DNA of 64,000 bases from DATBLE01 sp963734065 (GCA_963734065.1 CAVTFN010000005.1:310001-374000), one strand, 5' to 3'. Shown: positions 1-10,221, counted from the stretch's first letter. Made by a program: numbers and translations. The notes: a model not told the origin generated them from the sequence alone.

Positions 1-548
1 TACAGGGGCACATAGGTCGCCGAGATCGCGATCGCAGCGGTCAGCACTCCCTTGCCGAGGCTGTTCGAGAGCAGGAACGCGATCACGATCGCGAGCAGGA
101 GGTACGGGAACGCGTACAGGGCGTCCATCACGAGGACGAGCCCCCGGTCGAGCTTCCCGCCGAAGTAGCCGGACAGGAGCCCGAGCGGAACGCCCAGCGT
201 GATCGCGAAGACGAGCGAGATGAACACGACCTTCAGCTCGGTCTGCGCGCCCCAGATCACCCGCGACATCACGTCCGTGGACTGGACGGTGGTGCCCATC
301 CAGTGGCCTGACGACGGCGAAGCGAGCTGGGGGAACCTGTGGCCGCCGGACTGGTACTGGTCGAAGTCGTAGGGCGAGATCAGCGGGGCGAGCAGCGCGA
401 GCAGGACGAAGAAGAGGGTGATCGCCGCGCCGATGTAGAGCATCACCCGGGGGAAGCCACGCGCCTCCCGGATCGGGCCGACCGCACGGCCGAGCCCCCG
501 CGCCCGCCGACGGAACGGCGACTCGATGGGTTGCGCCGGTGCGGCCAT
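1..548 (-). CDS. Dipeptide/oligopeptide ABC transporter permease, DppC-like (partial)
   Basis: Inner-membrane permease subunit of a peptide/nickel-type ABC importer; the C-terminal part lies beyond the left edge. About 182 codons are visible: an N-terminal cytoplasmic stretch, a first membrane segment near residues 35-57 ending in APLISPYDF (typical of DppC/OppC N-termini), a periplasmic loop with GHWMGTT, and the start of the permease domain with hydrophobic helices around SLVFAITLGVPLGLLSGYFGG. The start codon at 548 overlaps the stop of the upstream DppB-like gene (TGATG), so the two are translationally coupled. The EAA loop that contacts the ATPase is not in view. Substrate is inferred only from the neighbouring SBP_bac_5 protein. 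Confidence 0.9.
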   Translation of the reverse strand, partial: MAAPAQPIESPFRRRARGLGRAVGPIREARGFPRVMLYIGAAITLFFVLLALLAPLISPYDFDQYQSGGHRFPQLASPSSGHWMGTTVQSTDVMSRVIWGAQTELKVVFISLVFAITLGVPLGLLSGYFGGKLDRGLVLVMDALYAFPYLLLAIVIAFLLSNSLGKGVLTAAIAISATYVPL

Positions 549-1585
549 CAGTACCGGATCCTCGGGTCGATGAAGGCGTTCACGAAGTCGATCACCAGGC
601 TGACGAAGACGACGACCAGGCCGAAGACGACGACGATCCCCTGCACCGCGCTGTAGTCGCGGTTCTCCAGGTACAGGACGAGCTCGTGGCCGATCCCCGG
701 CCAGTTGAAGGTCGTCTCGGTGACCACCGCCCCGCCGAGCAGCAGGGCCAGCGACAGCCCGATCACGGTGATCACGGGAACCAGGGCGTTCTTGAACGCA
801 TGCCGGTAGACGACGTCGCGCTCCCGGATCCCACGGGCCCGCGCCGCCTCGATGTAGTCGTCCTTCATCGTGCGGATCACGTTCACCCGGATCAGGCGGA
901 TGAAGACGCCGGCCGTGACCAGCCCGAGCGTGACCGCCGGCAGGATCAGGTGCAGGCTCACGTCCTTCAGGGCGCTCCAGTTGCGGTCGTAGATCGAGTC
1001 GATCACGAACAGGTTCGTGTGTGTCTGCAGTGTCGCCTGCGTGATCGGGCTGGCGCGCCCCGATGTCGGCAGCCAGCCGAGAACCGAGCCGAACAGGAGC
1101 TGGGCCATGAGCCCGATGAAGAAGATGGGCATCGCGTAGATGACGATCCCGAACATCCGCCCGCCGACGTCCACCGCCGTGTCGCGAAAGCGGCCGGCGA
1201 GCAAACCCACGAACACGCCGACCACGAGCGCGACGATCATCGCGAAGAAGGTCAGCTCGAGCGTCGCGGCGCCGTTCGTGAGGATGATGTCGCTGACCGG
1301 CCGCTGGTCGGTGATCGTCGTGCCGAAGTTCCCGCGGAAGATGTTCCCGAGGTACTCGATGTACTGCTGCCAGAGCGGCTTGTCGAAGCCGAGCCGGTGC
1401 TTGATCTGATCGATCACGGACTGGGGCACGTTGTGCCCGCCGAGCGCCGCCGAGATCGGGTCGCCCGGGGCCACCCGCATCAGCAGGAAGACGAAGGTGA
1501 GCAGGATCAGGACCATCGGCACGACCAGTACGAGCCGCGTCAGCAGATATGACTTGAGCGATGTGCCCTGGGCAGCAGCGGCCAT
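548..1585 (-). CDS. Dipeptide/oligopeptide ABC transporter permease, DppB-like
   Basis: 345-residue integral membrane permease that forms the translocation channel with the DppC-like partner. It starts with a short basic N-terminus and a first helix (RLVLVVPMVLILLTFVFLLM), then the family's APGDPI motif after TM1. The EAA cytoplasmic loop that docks on the ATPase is clear near residues 233-262 (YIEAARARGIRERDVV). It ends with the conserved DPRIRY tail. Length is normal for the family (about 310-345). It is downstream of the binding-protein gene, but separated from it by a 254-bp gap holding a foldback element and a hairpin, which probably lowers permease expression relative to the binding protein. 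Confidence 0.93.
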   Translation of the reverse strand: MAAAAQGTSLKSYLLTRLVLVVPMVLILLTFVFLLMRVAPGDPISAALGGHNVPQSVIDQIKHRLGFDKPLWQQYIEYLGNIFRGNFGTTITDQRPVSDIILTNGAATLELTFFAMIVALVVGVFVGLLAGRFRDTAVDVGGRMFGIVIYAMPIFFIGLMAQLLFGSVLGWLPTSGRASPITQATLQTHTNLFVIDSIYDRNWSALKDVSLHLILPAVTLGLVTAGVFIRLIRVNVIRTMKDDYIEAARARGIRERDVVYRHAFKNALVPVITVIGLSLALLLGGAVVTETTFNWPGIGHELVLYLENRDYSAVQGIVVVFGLVVVFVSLVIDFVNAFIDPRIRY

Positions 1586-1586
1586 C

Positions 1587-1753
1587 AGTGCCGCTTCCAG
1601 TGATGGTCTCGCGTTTCTGGCGAGTGACCGGGGCCGTCAGGCAAGGACGCAGGGAGCGCCAATATCGAAATCAGATATTGGCGCGACTGAGGACGCGGCG
1701 TGACGGTTCCGGGCGCCGCCAGAGACGCCCTGACTATTGCTGGAAGCGGCACT
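1587..1753. repeat. 167-nt symmetric foldback (MITE-like) element
   Basis: Perfect 14-bp terminal inverted repeats (AGTGCCGCTTCCAG at 1587-1600, complement at 1740-1753) share one centre, position 1670, with an inner perfect 11-bp inverted repeat (GCGCCAATATC at 1656-1666 with 1674-1684, 7-nt loop). Between them further arms pair (for example 1616-1622 with 1717-1723 and 1634-1639 with 1701-1706), so most of the element folds back on itself. It contains no gene and lies 2 nt upstream of the DppB-like start codon. No clear target-site duplication was seen. A non-autonomous mobile element is one reading; an mRNA-stabilising structure between binding protein and permease genes is another. Confidence 0.6.
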
Positions 1754-1791
1754 AGCCCTCCGAGGTTAGACGTCCCCTGCCGCACGACGCG

Positions 1792-1820
1792 GTGGAGGGG
1801 CGCCGCCGGCGCCCCTCCAC
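1792..1820 (-). terminator. Intercistronic hairpin after the binding-protein gene
   Basis: A perfect 13-bp stem (GTGGAGGGGCGCC and complement) with a 3-nt loop lies 20 nt past the stop of the binding-protein gene. There is no U-tract, so it is more likely a partial terminator or a 3'-end protector of the abundant binding-protein mRNA than a full stop. Confidence 0.5.
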
Positions 1821-1839
1821 GCGTGCTTCGGTGCCCTGC

Positions 1840-3405
1840 CTACTTCGAGATCAGCCAGAACCGCATGAGGAACGCAGCGTCGAGCGTGCTGTCGATCCCC
1901 TTCACGTTGCTCCGGGAGACGGCGACCATCTTGCCCTGCCAGTACGGGATGATCGGCACCTCCTTGGCTGCCTGCACCTGCGCCGCCTTGATCACGGCGA
2001 GGCGGGCCGGGGTCGTGCGAGCGGCGTACTCGGCCTTGATCAGCCGGTTCATCGTCTTGCTGCTGTAGCCGTTCGCCATGAAGTTGTCCGGCTGGTAGAA
2101 CGGGACGATGTAGTCCTCGCCGTCCACGTAGTCGGGGAACCACCCGAGCTGGAAGGCGTTGTACCGCTTGCCGGGCTGGGCGCTGTACTGCGCCCACTCC
2201 GCCGACTTCAACGTCACCTTGAACAGACCGCTCCCGTTCAGGGCGCGCTGGATCTCGGCGTACTCGTCGGCCGACGCGTCGCCGTAGTGGCTCGGCGTCC
2301 ACCAGATGTCGATCGCGACCGGCGTGGTCACGCCGGCCTTCTTGAGCACCGCACGGGCCTTCGCCACGCTCGGAGTCCGGCCGTACATCGTCGCGAACGC
2401 GTCGATGTGACCGTCGATGCCGGCCGGCACCATCGAGTAGAGCGGCTTCACGAACCCGTGGTAGACGCGGGTCGCGATCGTCTGGCGCGGCATCAGGTAG
2501 GCGATCGCCTTGCGGACGGCGATGTTGTTCGTCGGAGCCCGCGTCGGGTTGAAGACCATGTAGCGGATCGCGACGCCGTTGCCGGCGTGCACCTTGATCC
2601 CGCTCGCCTTGCCCAGCGAGAGCAGCTCGGTGGGCGTGAAGTCGCGGAACGCCATGTCGATCTCGCCGCGCTGCAGGGCGAGCTTCATGGTCGACGACTT
2701 CGAGTAGTAGTTGATGATCAGGTTGTCGGTCTTGGGCTTCGGGCCCCAGTAGTTCGAGTTCGCCTTGAAGACCGCCTGCTGGCCGGGCGTGTACTTGACC
2801 AGCTGGTACGGGCCGGTGCCGACCTGCGACTGGGAGTTGTCGCGGATCTTGTCGGCGGGATAGAGCGACTTCGGGACGATGTAGCCCGCGCTCGTGGCGA
2901 GGATGAAGGGCCACGTCGACTGGGCTGTCTTCAGGTGGAAGGTGACCCCGTAGGTCCCGTTCACGGATGTGCTCTTCAGGTTGGAGAGCAGCGCGTAGAT
3001 GCCCTGGTCGCCCTTGATCTTGATCACCCGGTCGAACGTCCACTTGACGTCGGCCGAGGTGAACGGCGTCCCGTCGGCGAACTTGACGTTCCGCCGCAGG
3101 GTGCAGGCCCAGGTCGCGTTGTTGCCCTTGGGTGCGCACTTGGTCGCCAGCACGGGCTCGAGCTTTGCGCCGTGCGGGTAGCCGTACAGCCCCTGGAACA
3201 TCAGCAGATCCAGAGTCGCCGACCCGTAGTCGTACTCGTTGGCCGGGTCGAGGTTCGTGACGCTGTCGGTGGTGCCGTCGACGAGCGTGCTGGCCTGCGC
3301 ATGGCCGCCGCGGGCCCAGGCCGACGCCGCGACTACCGCGGCGGCGACCAGGCCGAGAACTGCGACGACCATTGCCGCCCGCCAGCTGAATCGGTTCTTG
3401 GTCAT
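1840..3405 (-). CDS. ABC transporter substrate-binding protein, SBP_bac_5 family (DppA/OppA-like)
   Basis: 521-residue secreted binding protein that delivers peptides or similar solutes to the permeases encoded downstream. I chose the ATG at 3405 because a strong GGAGGGG ribosome binding site sits 5-11 nt upstream, and the protein then begins MTKNRFSWRAAM with a typical signal peptide (hydrophobic core AMVVAVLGLVAAAVVAASAWA) rather than the long unsupported upstream extension. The mature part has the family hallmarks: an N-terminal 'TDSVTNLDPA' opening, 'LMFQGLYGY', a 'W.CTLRRNVKFADGTPFTSADVKW' segment near residues 95-120, and 'VGTGPYQLVKY' near 185. Ligand cannot be read from sequence. An ATPase gene is not in view. 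Confidence 0.92.
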   Translation of the reverse strand: MTKNRFSWRAAMVVAVLGLVAAAVVAASAWARGGHAQASTLVDGTTDSVTNLDPANEYDYGSATLDLLMFQGLYGYPHGAKLEPVLATKCAPKGNNATWACTLRRNVKFADGTPFTSADVKWTFDRVIKIKGDQGIYALLSNLKSTSVNGTYGVTFHLKTAQSTWPFILATSAGYIVPKSLYPADKIRDNSQSQVGTGPYQLVKYTPGQQAVFKANSNYWGPKPKTDNLIINYYSKSSTMKLALQRGEIDMAFRDFTPTELLSLGKASGIKVHAGNGVAIRYMVFNPTRAPTNNIAVRKAIAYLMPRQTIATRVYHGFVKPLYSMVPAGIDGHIDAFATMYGRTPSVAKARAVLKKAGVTTPVAIDIWWTPSHYGDASADEYAEIQRALNGSGLFKVTLKSAEWAQYSAQPGKRYNAFQLGWFPDYVDGEDYIVPFYQPDNFMANGYSSKTMNRLIKAEYAARTTPARLAVIKAAQVQAAKEVPIIPYWQGKMVAVSRSNVKGIDSTLDAAFLMRFWLISK

Positions 3406-3947
3406 GTACTCCCCTCCGACTGGTGAAAGGTGCGAGCTCCGCGACGAGCCGGGAGCCGTGAGAAAGCGACGGTCGAGTATGCCACTTCCCATGAGGACGG
3501 ACGCGAGTGCAGGAAGTTTGCGGGCAACCGTCGCCAGCGGCGGCGACGCGGTCGTCTCGACTCCCCTGGACGCGTCGCTTCGGGACGGGTCCGGAGGACT
3601 GTCCCTGGGTCCTGTCGTTCGGTGGAAACCGGCGGCGGATGCCGTTACATCTCCCGTCCGAAAGGGGCACAACGGACACGGCCACCAGGCTCGGCGGACG
3701 GTCGAAATAGGCCCGGCCGGCCGTGTCCGGGGGACTGTCCCCCGGAAAACCGGCCCTAGCGCCGCCGCGCCCGGCCTGGCGCGGCGCGGCACACTCGCGC
3801 TCAGGGCTCCTTCGGGTGCGCGCAGCGAGCGACCCGAGCCGGCACAGGCCCCGCGGGAGAACCCTGGGTTCTGTCCACGCGCTTCGCGCGTGAGGCAGGG
3901 CGCCGGCCGCGCGAAGTCAACCCGTCGCGGCCGGCTTTGTCCCGGAC
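3406..3947. other. 542-bp intergenic region with palindromes
   Basis: No credible gene is seen. The stretch holds the leader and presumably the promoter of the binding-protein gene (minus strand). It also has a perfect dyad CCGGGGGA-CTG-TCCCCCGG at 3727-3745, related to the GGGACTGTCCC repeat family seen elsewhere in the window, and degenerate copies near 3594-3606. A short CACGCG/CGCGTG hairpin lies near 3876-3892. The long open frames across it have arginine/proline-rich composition typical of antisense GC-rich noise. Confidence 0.5.
3902..3935. terminator. Hairpin 3' of the sigma factor gene
   Basis: A 10-bp perfect stem (GCCGGCCGCG with its complement at 3926-3935) encloses a 14-nt loop, 13 nt beyond the sigma factor stop codon. 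A short T-run follows it on the plus strand only, so on the minus strand it may act as a weak or Rho-assisted terminator. Confidence 0.4.
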
Positions 3948-5021
3948 TTACGCCGCGACCGACTGCAGGTCGCGCAGCGCCGCGAGCCGGGCCAGGGCCT
4001 GGCCCTCGAGCTGGCGGACGCGCTCCCGCGTCAGGTCGAGCTCGTGGCCGATCGCCTCGAGCGTCCACGGCTCGCCCTCGAACCCGAAGCGCAGCTCGAG
4101 GATCCGCCGCTCGCGCTCGGGCAGAGCGTCCAGCGCCTTGCGGACGCCCTGGCGGCGGAGCGACTCCTCGGCCTCGTCGAACGGGTCGGCTGCCTCGCGA
4201 TCGGCGAACAGGTCTCCGAGCTCGCCCTCGTCGTCGGCGCCGACGGTCTGGTTCAGCGAGACCGACGCGTGCGCGGCGGAAAGCGCCTCGTCGACGTGCT
4301 GGATCGGCAGGCCGGTGGCCTCGGCCAGCTCGGCCTTCGTCGCCTCGCGGCCGAGCTCGACCTCGAGCCGGCGTGCGGCCCGGCCGAGCTTCTGCTGCCG
4401 CTCGACGACGTGGACGGGCACGCGGATCGTGCGCGCGTGATTGGCGACTGCGCGCTGCACCGATTGCCGGATCCACCAGGTGGCGTACGTCGAGAACTTG
4501 TAGCCGCGCCGCCAGTCGAACTTCTCGACCGCGCGGTTCAGCCCGAGCGTGCCCTCCTGGATCAGGTCCAGGAACGGGACGCCGAGCCCGCGGTAGCCCT
4601 TCGCGATCGACACGACCAGGCGCAGGTTGGACTCGATCATCCGCCGCTTGGCGGTCGGGTCGCCGCGCTCGATCGCCTTCGCGAGGTAGACCTCCTCGGC
4701 GGCGGTGAGCAGCTTGTGTCGGCCGACGTCGGCGAGGAAGAGCTGCAGGCTGTCGGCGGCGCCGCTGACCGGGCCGGCGTCGTACGTCGCGGTCGCGGTG
4801 GCGGCGGGCGCGGCCTCTGCCTCTTCGGCGGGCTTGCCGACCTCGAGTCCGATCGTCTCCAGCTCGCGCGAGAGCTGCTCGACCTCCTCTTCGCCGAGGT
4901 CGTGCTCCAGGGCGAACGCCTCGAGCTCTGCGGGCTCGACGAACCCGCGCTCCTCGGCGCCCTCGATCAGCACGCGGGCCTGATCGCTTTCCAGCAGTTC
5001 GTGTAGCTGATTCTGGGTCAA
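3948..5021 (-). CDS. RNA polymerase sigma-70 factor, RpoD/SigA-like (group 1/2)
   Basis: 357-residue sigma factor directing RNA polymerase to promoters. An acidic N-terminus (residues 1-75) resembles region 1.1. Region 1.2 begins at 'DSLQLFLADVGRHKLL', region 2 has 'NLRLVVSIAKGYRGLGVPFLDLIQEG' and the -10-reading 'KFSTYATWWIRQ', region 3 spans 'AVANHARTIRVPVHV', and region 4.2 has 'WTLEAIGHELDLTRERVRQLEGQAL' as the -35-reading helix-turn-helix. The start is TTG at 5021 with a purine-rich AAAGAGAG upstream. The region 1.1-like segment and complete 3.x/4 domains favour a principal or principal-like sigma. It is shorter than a typical RpoD, so a second housekeeping paralog elsewhere is possible. 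Confidence 0.92.
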   Translation of the reverse strand: MTQNQLHELLESDQARVLIEGAEERGFVEPAELEAFALEHDLGEEEVEQLSRELETIGLEVGKPAEEAEAAPAATATATYDAGPVSGAADSLQLFLADVGRHKLLTAAEEVYLAKAIERGDPTAKRRMIESNLRLVVSIAKGYRGLGVPFLDLIQEGTLGLNRAVEKFDWRRGYKFSTYATWWIRQSVQRAVANHARTIRVPVHVVERQQKLGRAARRLEVELGREATKAELAEATGLPIQHVDEALSAAHASVSLNQTVGADDEGELGDLFADREAADPFDEAEESLRRQGVRKALDALPERERRILELRFGFEGEPWTLEAIGHELDLTRERVRQLEGQALARLAALRDLQSVAA

Positions 5022-5252
5022 GTGACTCTCTTTCCCCTATCTACCGCTCGTTTTCGATTCCCCAAACTTTCTCACCCTAACGGGAATCTCCTGGGCTTCC
5101 AAACCGCAATCCACCCTAGGACGCCCCCGTTAGCGGAGTGTGAAGAAAGCAACGCGTGGGTGTGAATACGTATTCCGGGCGTCCGGGTCTGCTGGATTCC
5201 AAGACGTGGTTCGCCGGAAAAGGTTGGCAGGTCGGGCGGCCGGTGTGGGTGA

Positions 5253-7841
5253 CTACTTCCGACCCCGCGGGCGCCGCTTGGCCGACGGCCCTTTCGAGCG
5301 TCGCTCAGCCAGCAGCTCGACCCCCCGGTCGAGCGTGAGCGATTCAACCGCGTCCCCTGAGCGCAGGCTCGCATTCGTCTCCCCATCCGTTACGTACGGT
5401 CCAAATCGGCCGTCCTTGACCACGACTGAACGCCCGGACGAGGGATCCTGGCCCAGCTCCCGCAGCGGCGGCTTCGCCGCTCCCCGGCCGCCGCGGGTCT
5501 TCGGAGCGGCGAGCAGGGCGAGCGCCTGGTCGAGATCGACGGTGAAGAGCTGCTCCTCGCTCTCCAGCGAGCGGGTCTCGGTGCCACGCTTGATGTACGG
5601 CCCGTAGCGGCCGTTCATCGCCAGGACCTCCTCGCCGGCGTCGACCCCCACGACCCGCGGAAGCGAGAGCAACCGGACGGCGGCGTCGAGGTCGACCGTC
5701 TCCGGCGACATGCTCGCGAACAGCGACGCGGTGCGCGGCTTCTCCTCGGCGCCCTCGGGCGGCTCCTCCGTGACGTACGGGCCGTAGCGGCCGCTGCGCA
5801 GCACCACCGGCCGGCCGGTCTCGGGGTGGAGGCCGAGCTCTCGGGCATCGCCCGGCGCTGCGAGCAGCTCCTCGGCACGCGCCGCCGTGAGCTCGTCGGG
5901 GACGATGTCCTCGGGAAGCGAGGCCCGCTCCTCGCCGCGCTCGAGGTACGGCCCGTACCGGCCGACGCGGACGACGATGTCGCTTCCGGGCAGCTCGATC
6001 GAGTTGACCGCCCGCGCGTCGATCTCGTCCAGACCCTCGGTGACCATCGCGTGCAGGCCGGGCCACTCGGGTGCCTCCGGCTCGCCGTTCGTTCCCTGGT
6101 AGAAGCGGGTCAGCCAGTCGACGCGCTGCTCCTCGCCCGCGGCGATGCGGTCGAGATCGTCCTCCATGCTCGCGGTGAAGTCGTAGTCGACAAGCCGCTC
6201 GTAGTGCTGTTCGAGCAGCTGCGTGACCGCGAAGGCCAGGAACGTCGGGACGAGCGCCGTTCCCTTCTTGAGGACGTAGCCCCGGTCGAGAATCGTCCCG
6301 AGGATCGACGCGTACGTCGACGGGCGGCCGATCCCGCGCTCCTCGAGCGCCCGCACCAGCGTCGGCTCGGTGTACCGCGCGGGGGGCGAGGTCTCGTGGC
6401 CCTGGGGCTCGAGACCGAGCGCCTTCACCGGGTCGCCGGCGCTCAACTGCGGCAGCCGCCGCTCCTCGTCGTCGACGGGCTCGTCGTCGCGCCCTTCCTC
6501 GTAGGCGGCGAGGAAGCCCCGGAACGTGATCACCGTGCCGCTCGCGCCGAACTCGGCCTTTTCACCGGCCGTGGACGTCGCTCCGAGCCGCAGCGACACC
6601 GTCTGCCCGCGGGCGTCGGCCATCTGCGACGCGACCGTCCGCATCCAGACGAGCTCGTACAGCCCCTGCTCGTCGCGGTCGAGCTCGCCCTTGACCTCGT
6701 CCGGGAGACGGAACCGCTCGCCCGCAGGTCGGATCGCCTCGTGCGCCTCCTGCGCGTTCTTCACCTTGCGGTCGTACTGCCGTGGCGAGGCAGGGACGTA
6801 GTCGTCGCCGTACCGCTCGCGGGCCTGCGTCCGGGCGGCGGCCAGCGCGGTCTCCGACAGCGTCGTCGAGTCCGTGCGCATGTACGTGATGTAGCCGCGC
6901 TCGTACAGGCGCTGGGCGACGCGCATGGTCGTCTGCGCCGAGAAGCGGAGCTTGCGGCTTGCCTCCTGCTGCAGGGTCGACGTCATGAACGGGGGCGCCG
7001 GACGCTTCGTGTACGGCTTCTCGTCGACGGAACGGACCGAGAAGTCGGCGCCGTCCAGACGGCCGGCCAGCCCGCGAGCTTCGTCCTCGGTCAGCTGGCG
7101 GCTGTCGCCCTTGAGGCGCCCGTCCGGGCCGAAGTCGCGCCCCTGGGCGACGCGAGACCCGTCGAGCGACACGAGCCTGGCGGTGAACCGACCGGGGTCG
7201 AAGGTGCCCTCGATGTCCCAGTAGGCGGCCGAGACGAAGGCCATTCGCTCGCGCTCGCGCTCGACCACGAGACGGGTGGCGACCGACTGGACGCGGCCCG
7301 CGGACAGCCGCGGCATCACCTTCTTCCAGAGGACGGGCGAGACCTCGTAGCCGTAGAGCCGGTCGAGGATGCGCCTCGTCTCCTGGGAGTCGACCAGCGC
7401 CTCGTCGACCGCACGCGGGTTGGCGAGCGCCTGCTCGATCGCTCCCTTCGTGATCTCGTGGAAGACCATCCGCCGATACGGCACCTTCGGCTTGAGCGAG
7501 TCTGGCTTAAGGACTGCCAGCAGGTGCCAGGCGATCGCCTCGCCCTCGCGGTCCTCGTCCGTTGCGAGCAGGAGCTCGTCGGCGTCCTTCAGCTTCCGCT
7601 TCAGGTCGGCGACGACGCGCTTCTTGTCCGGATCGACCACGTAGTAGGGCTCGAACCCGTCGTCGATCGCGACGCCGAGCGCCCCGTACCGCTCCCGCTT
7701 CTCCTTCGGGATGTCGGACGCGCGTTCCGGCAGGTCACGGATGTGACCGATGCTGGACTCGACCACGAATCCGGGGCCGAGGTAGCCGGCGATGGTCTTC
7801 GCCTTGGCGGGCGACTCGACGATGACGAGCTTGTTGGGCAT
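5253..7841 (-). CDS. topA: DNA topoisomerase I (type IA)
   Basis: 862-residue enzyme that relaxes negative supercoils by single-strand passage. I placed the start at ATG 7841, where the conserved N-terminus 'MPNKLVIVESPAKAKTI' begins; the 21-residue upstream extension is not family-like. The Toprim domain (residues 3-130) has E in IVESPAKA and 'DEDREGEAIAWHL'. The catalytic tyrosine lies in 'YITYMRTDSTTLS' near residue 330. The C-terminus replaces zinc fingers with four GRYGPY/GRFGPY repeats (near residues 620, 700, 755 and 815) and ends in a basic RRPRGRK tail, as in actinobacterial TopA. It is transcribed toward the sigma gene but separated by 231 bp. Confidence 0.97.
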   Translation of the reverse strand: MPNKLVIVESPAKAKTIAGYLGPGFVVESSIGHIRDLPERASDIPKEKRERYGALGVAIDDGFEPYYVVDPDKKRVVADLKRKLKDADELLLATDEDREGEAIAWHLLAVLKPDSLKPKVPYRRMVFHEITKGAIEQALANPRAVDEALVDSQETRRILDRLYGYEVSPVLWKKVMPRLSAGRVQSVATRLVVERERERMAFVSAAYWDIEGTFDPGRFTARLVSLDGSRVAQGRDFGPDGRLKGDSRQLTEDEARGLAGRLDGADFSVRSVDEKPYTKRPAPPFMTSTLQQEASRKLRFSAQTTMRVAQRLYERGYITYMRTDSTTLSETALAAARTQARERYGDDYVPASPRQYDRKVKNAQEAHEAIRPAGERFRLPDEVKGELDRDEQGLYELVWMRTVASQMADARGQTVSLRLGATSTAGEKAEFGASGTVITFRGFLAAYEEGRDDEPVDDEERRLPQLSAGDPVKALGLEPQGHETSPPARYTEPTLVRALEERGIGRPSTYASILGTILDRGYVLKKGTALVPTFLAFAVTQLLEQHYERLVDYDFTASMEDDLDRIAAGEEQRVDWLTRFYQGTNGEPEAPEWPGLHAMVTEGLDEIDARAVNSIELPGSDIVVRVGRYGPYLERGEERASLPEDIVPDELTAARAEELLAAPGDARELGLHPETGRPVVLRSGRYGPYVTEEPPEGAEEKPRTASLFASMSPETVDLDAAVRLLSLPRVVGVDAGEEVLAMNGRYGPYIKRGTETRSLESEEQLFTVDLDQALALLAAPKTRGGRGAAKPPLRELGQDPSSGRSVVVKDGRFGPYVTDGETNASLRSGDAVESLTLDRGVELLAERRSKGPSAKRRPRGRK

Positions 7842-7926
7842 ATCGGGCGAACACGTTAGCGCCGAGGTCAAACGTTGCCGAGGAACGTCACGAACTCGTC
7901 GCACGGCAATACTGAGGGCCCGCCCG

Positions 7927-8538
7927 ATGCCGACGCCCCTCTACAACTTCATCGCGACCGTCTCGTGGCCGGTACTGCACGGCGTGTTTCGGCTGGACGC
8001 GCACGGCGTGGAGAACCTGCCGGCGGAGGGCGGATTCGTGCTCGCGGCCAACCACACCTCGAACTTCGACCCCTGGCCGCTGGGGATGCCGCTCTGGCCG
8101 AAGCGGCAGCTGCTCTTCATGGCCAAGGCCGAGCTCTTCAACCCGATCCTCGGGCCGCCGCTGCGCGCCGGGGGAGCGTTCCCGGTGCGCCGCGGCGAGG
8201 CTGACATGGAGGCGATCGAGGCGGCGGTCGAGCTCTGCCGGAGCGGCGGCGTGGTCGCGATGTTCCCGGAGGGCACGCGGCAGCGGAAGGGCCTGCGCAA
8301 GAAGTTCGAGCACAAGCCGCGGCCCGGCTCGGCGCGGATCGCGCTGACCGCGGGCGTGCCGCTCGTGCCCGCGGCGATCAAGGGCATGGACCGGCTGTCG
8401 CGACTGCCGAGGCTCCAGGTCGCCTACGGCGAGCCGGTCCCGGTGGACGACCTCGAAGGGAAGCCGCGGCGGCAGGCCCACCAGCTCGCCACGGAACGGC
8501 TGATGGAGCGCGTCTACGCGCTGTACGCGGCGCTATGA
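7927..8538 (+). CDS. 1-acyl-sn-glycerol-3-phosphate acyltransferase (PlsC family)
   Basis: 203-residue membrane-associated acyltransferase; the family transfers an acyl chain to lysophosphatidic acid in phospholipid synthesis. The HX4D catalytic motif is 'NHTSNFD' (about residue 40), 'GAFPVRRGEAD' is the second block, and 'FPEGTRQR' the acyl-acceptor-binding third block. I chose ATG 7927 because the preceding codons are antisense to topA's 5' end and are unlike the family. The stop overlaps the next start by 4 nt (ATGA). The gene is divergent from topA, and the 85-bp gap probably carries both promoters. Whether the acceptor is LPA or another lysolipid cannot be told. Confidence 0.9.
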   Translation: MPTPLYNFIATVSWPVLHGVFRLDAHGVENLPAEGGFVLAANHTSNFDPWPLGMPLWPKRQLLFMAKAELFNPILGPPLRAGGAFPVRRGEADMEAIEAAVELCRSGGVVAMFPEGTRQRKGLRKKFEHKPRPGSARIALTAGVPLVPAAIKGMDRLSRLPRLQVAYGEPVPVDDLEGKPRRQAHQLATERLMERVYALYAAL

Positions 8539-9373
8539 CCACGCGGCCACTGCTCGCGATCGACGGCGACTCGCTCGCCCACCGTGCCTACCACGCTCTG
8601 CCCAAGTCGATGAAGAGCGCCACCGGCCTCCCGTCGGGCGCGCTCGTCGGCTTCGCCAACTTCATGCTCCGGCTCTGGGAGGCGGAGCAGCCGCGCGCCG
8701 TCGTCGTCGGCTGGGACTCGATCGGGGTGCCGACGTACCGAAGCGAAGCGTTTCCCTCGTACCAGAGCGGCCGGGTGTTCGACGAGGCCCTGCTCGAGCA
8801 GCTCGACCTGCTGCCCGAGCTCGTGCGGGCGGTCGGATTCTGCGCGGCGAAGGGGGACGGCTACGAGGCCGACGACTTCCTGGCCGCAGCGGTGGCGCAG
8901 GAGGAGGCGCGCGGCGGGACGACGCTCGTCGCCACCTCGGACCGCGACGCCTTCCAGCTCGTCTCCGTGCGGACGAGCGTCCTCCAGCCGGTGAAGGGCG
9001 TGTCCGAGCTCGCGCGGATCGGCCCGGCCGAGGTCCGCGAGCGCTACGGCGTCGAGCCGGCCCAGGTGCCCGACTTCATCGCGCTGCGCGGCGACCCGTC
9101 CGACAAGCTGCCGGGCGCGCGCGGTGTCGGCCCGAAGACGGCCGCTGCCCTGCTCGCCCAGTACGGCTCGCTCGACGAGGCGCTGGCAGACGGACGGTTC
9201 TCGGCGCAGCGGGAGGAATTGCTGCTCTACCGGCGAATCGCGACCATGGACGCCTCTGCCCCACTCCCCTCCCTCACCGACCAAGCGCCAACGTGGGCGG
9301 AGGCGTCCTCACTCGCCGGGTCGTGGGGCCTGGGCAATCTCGCCGGCCGACTCGAGGCGCTCGCGGCCGGGTG

Positions 9374-9374
<1 letters not shown>
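8535..9374 (+). CDS. Stand-alone 5'-3' exonuclease (Pol I N-terminal domain family)
   Basis: 279-residue flap/5'-exonuclease homologous to the N-terminal domain of DNA polymerase I, with no polymerase domain attached. Acidic metal-binding residues are visible in 'LLAIDGDSLAHRAYHALP', 'GYEADDFLAAAV' and 'ATSDRDAFQLV'. A helix-hairpin-helix DNA-binding segment follows ('LPGARGVGPKTAAALL', near residue 195). Likely role is primer/flap removal or repair. It overlaps plsC by 4 nt and the HDAC-like gene by 1 nt, giving a tight three-gene operon whose products share no obvious pathway. Confidence 0.93.
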
Positions 9375-10219
<845 letters not shown>

Positions 10220-10221
10220 CC

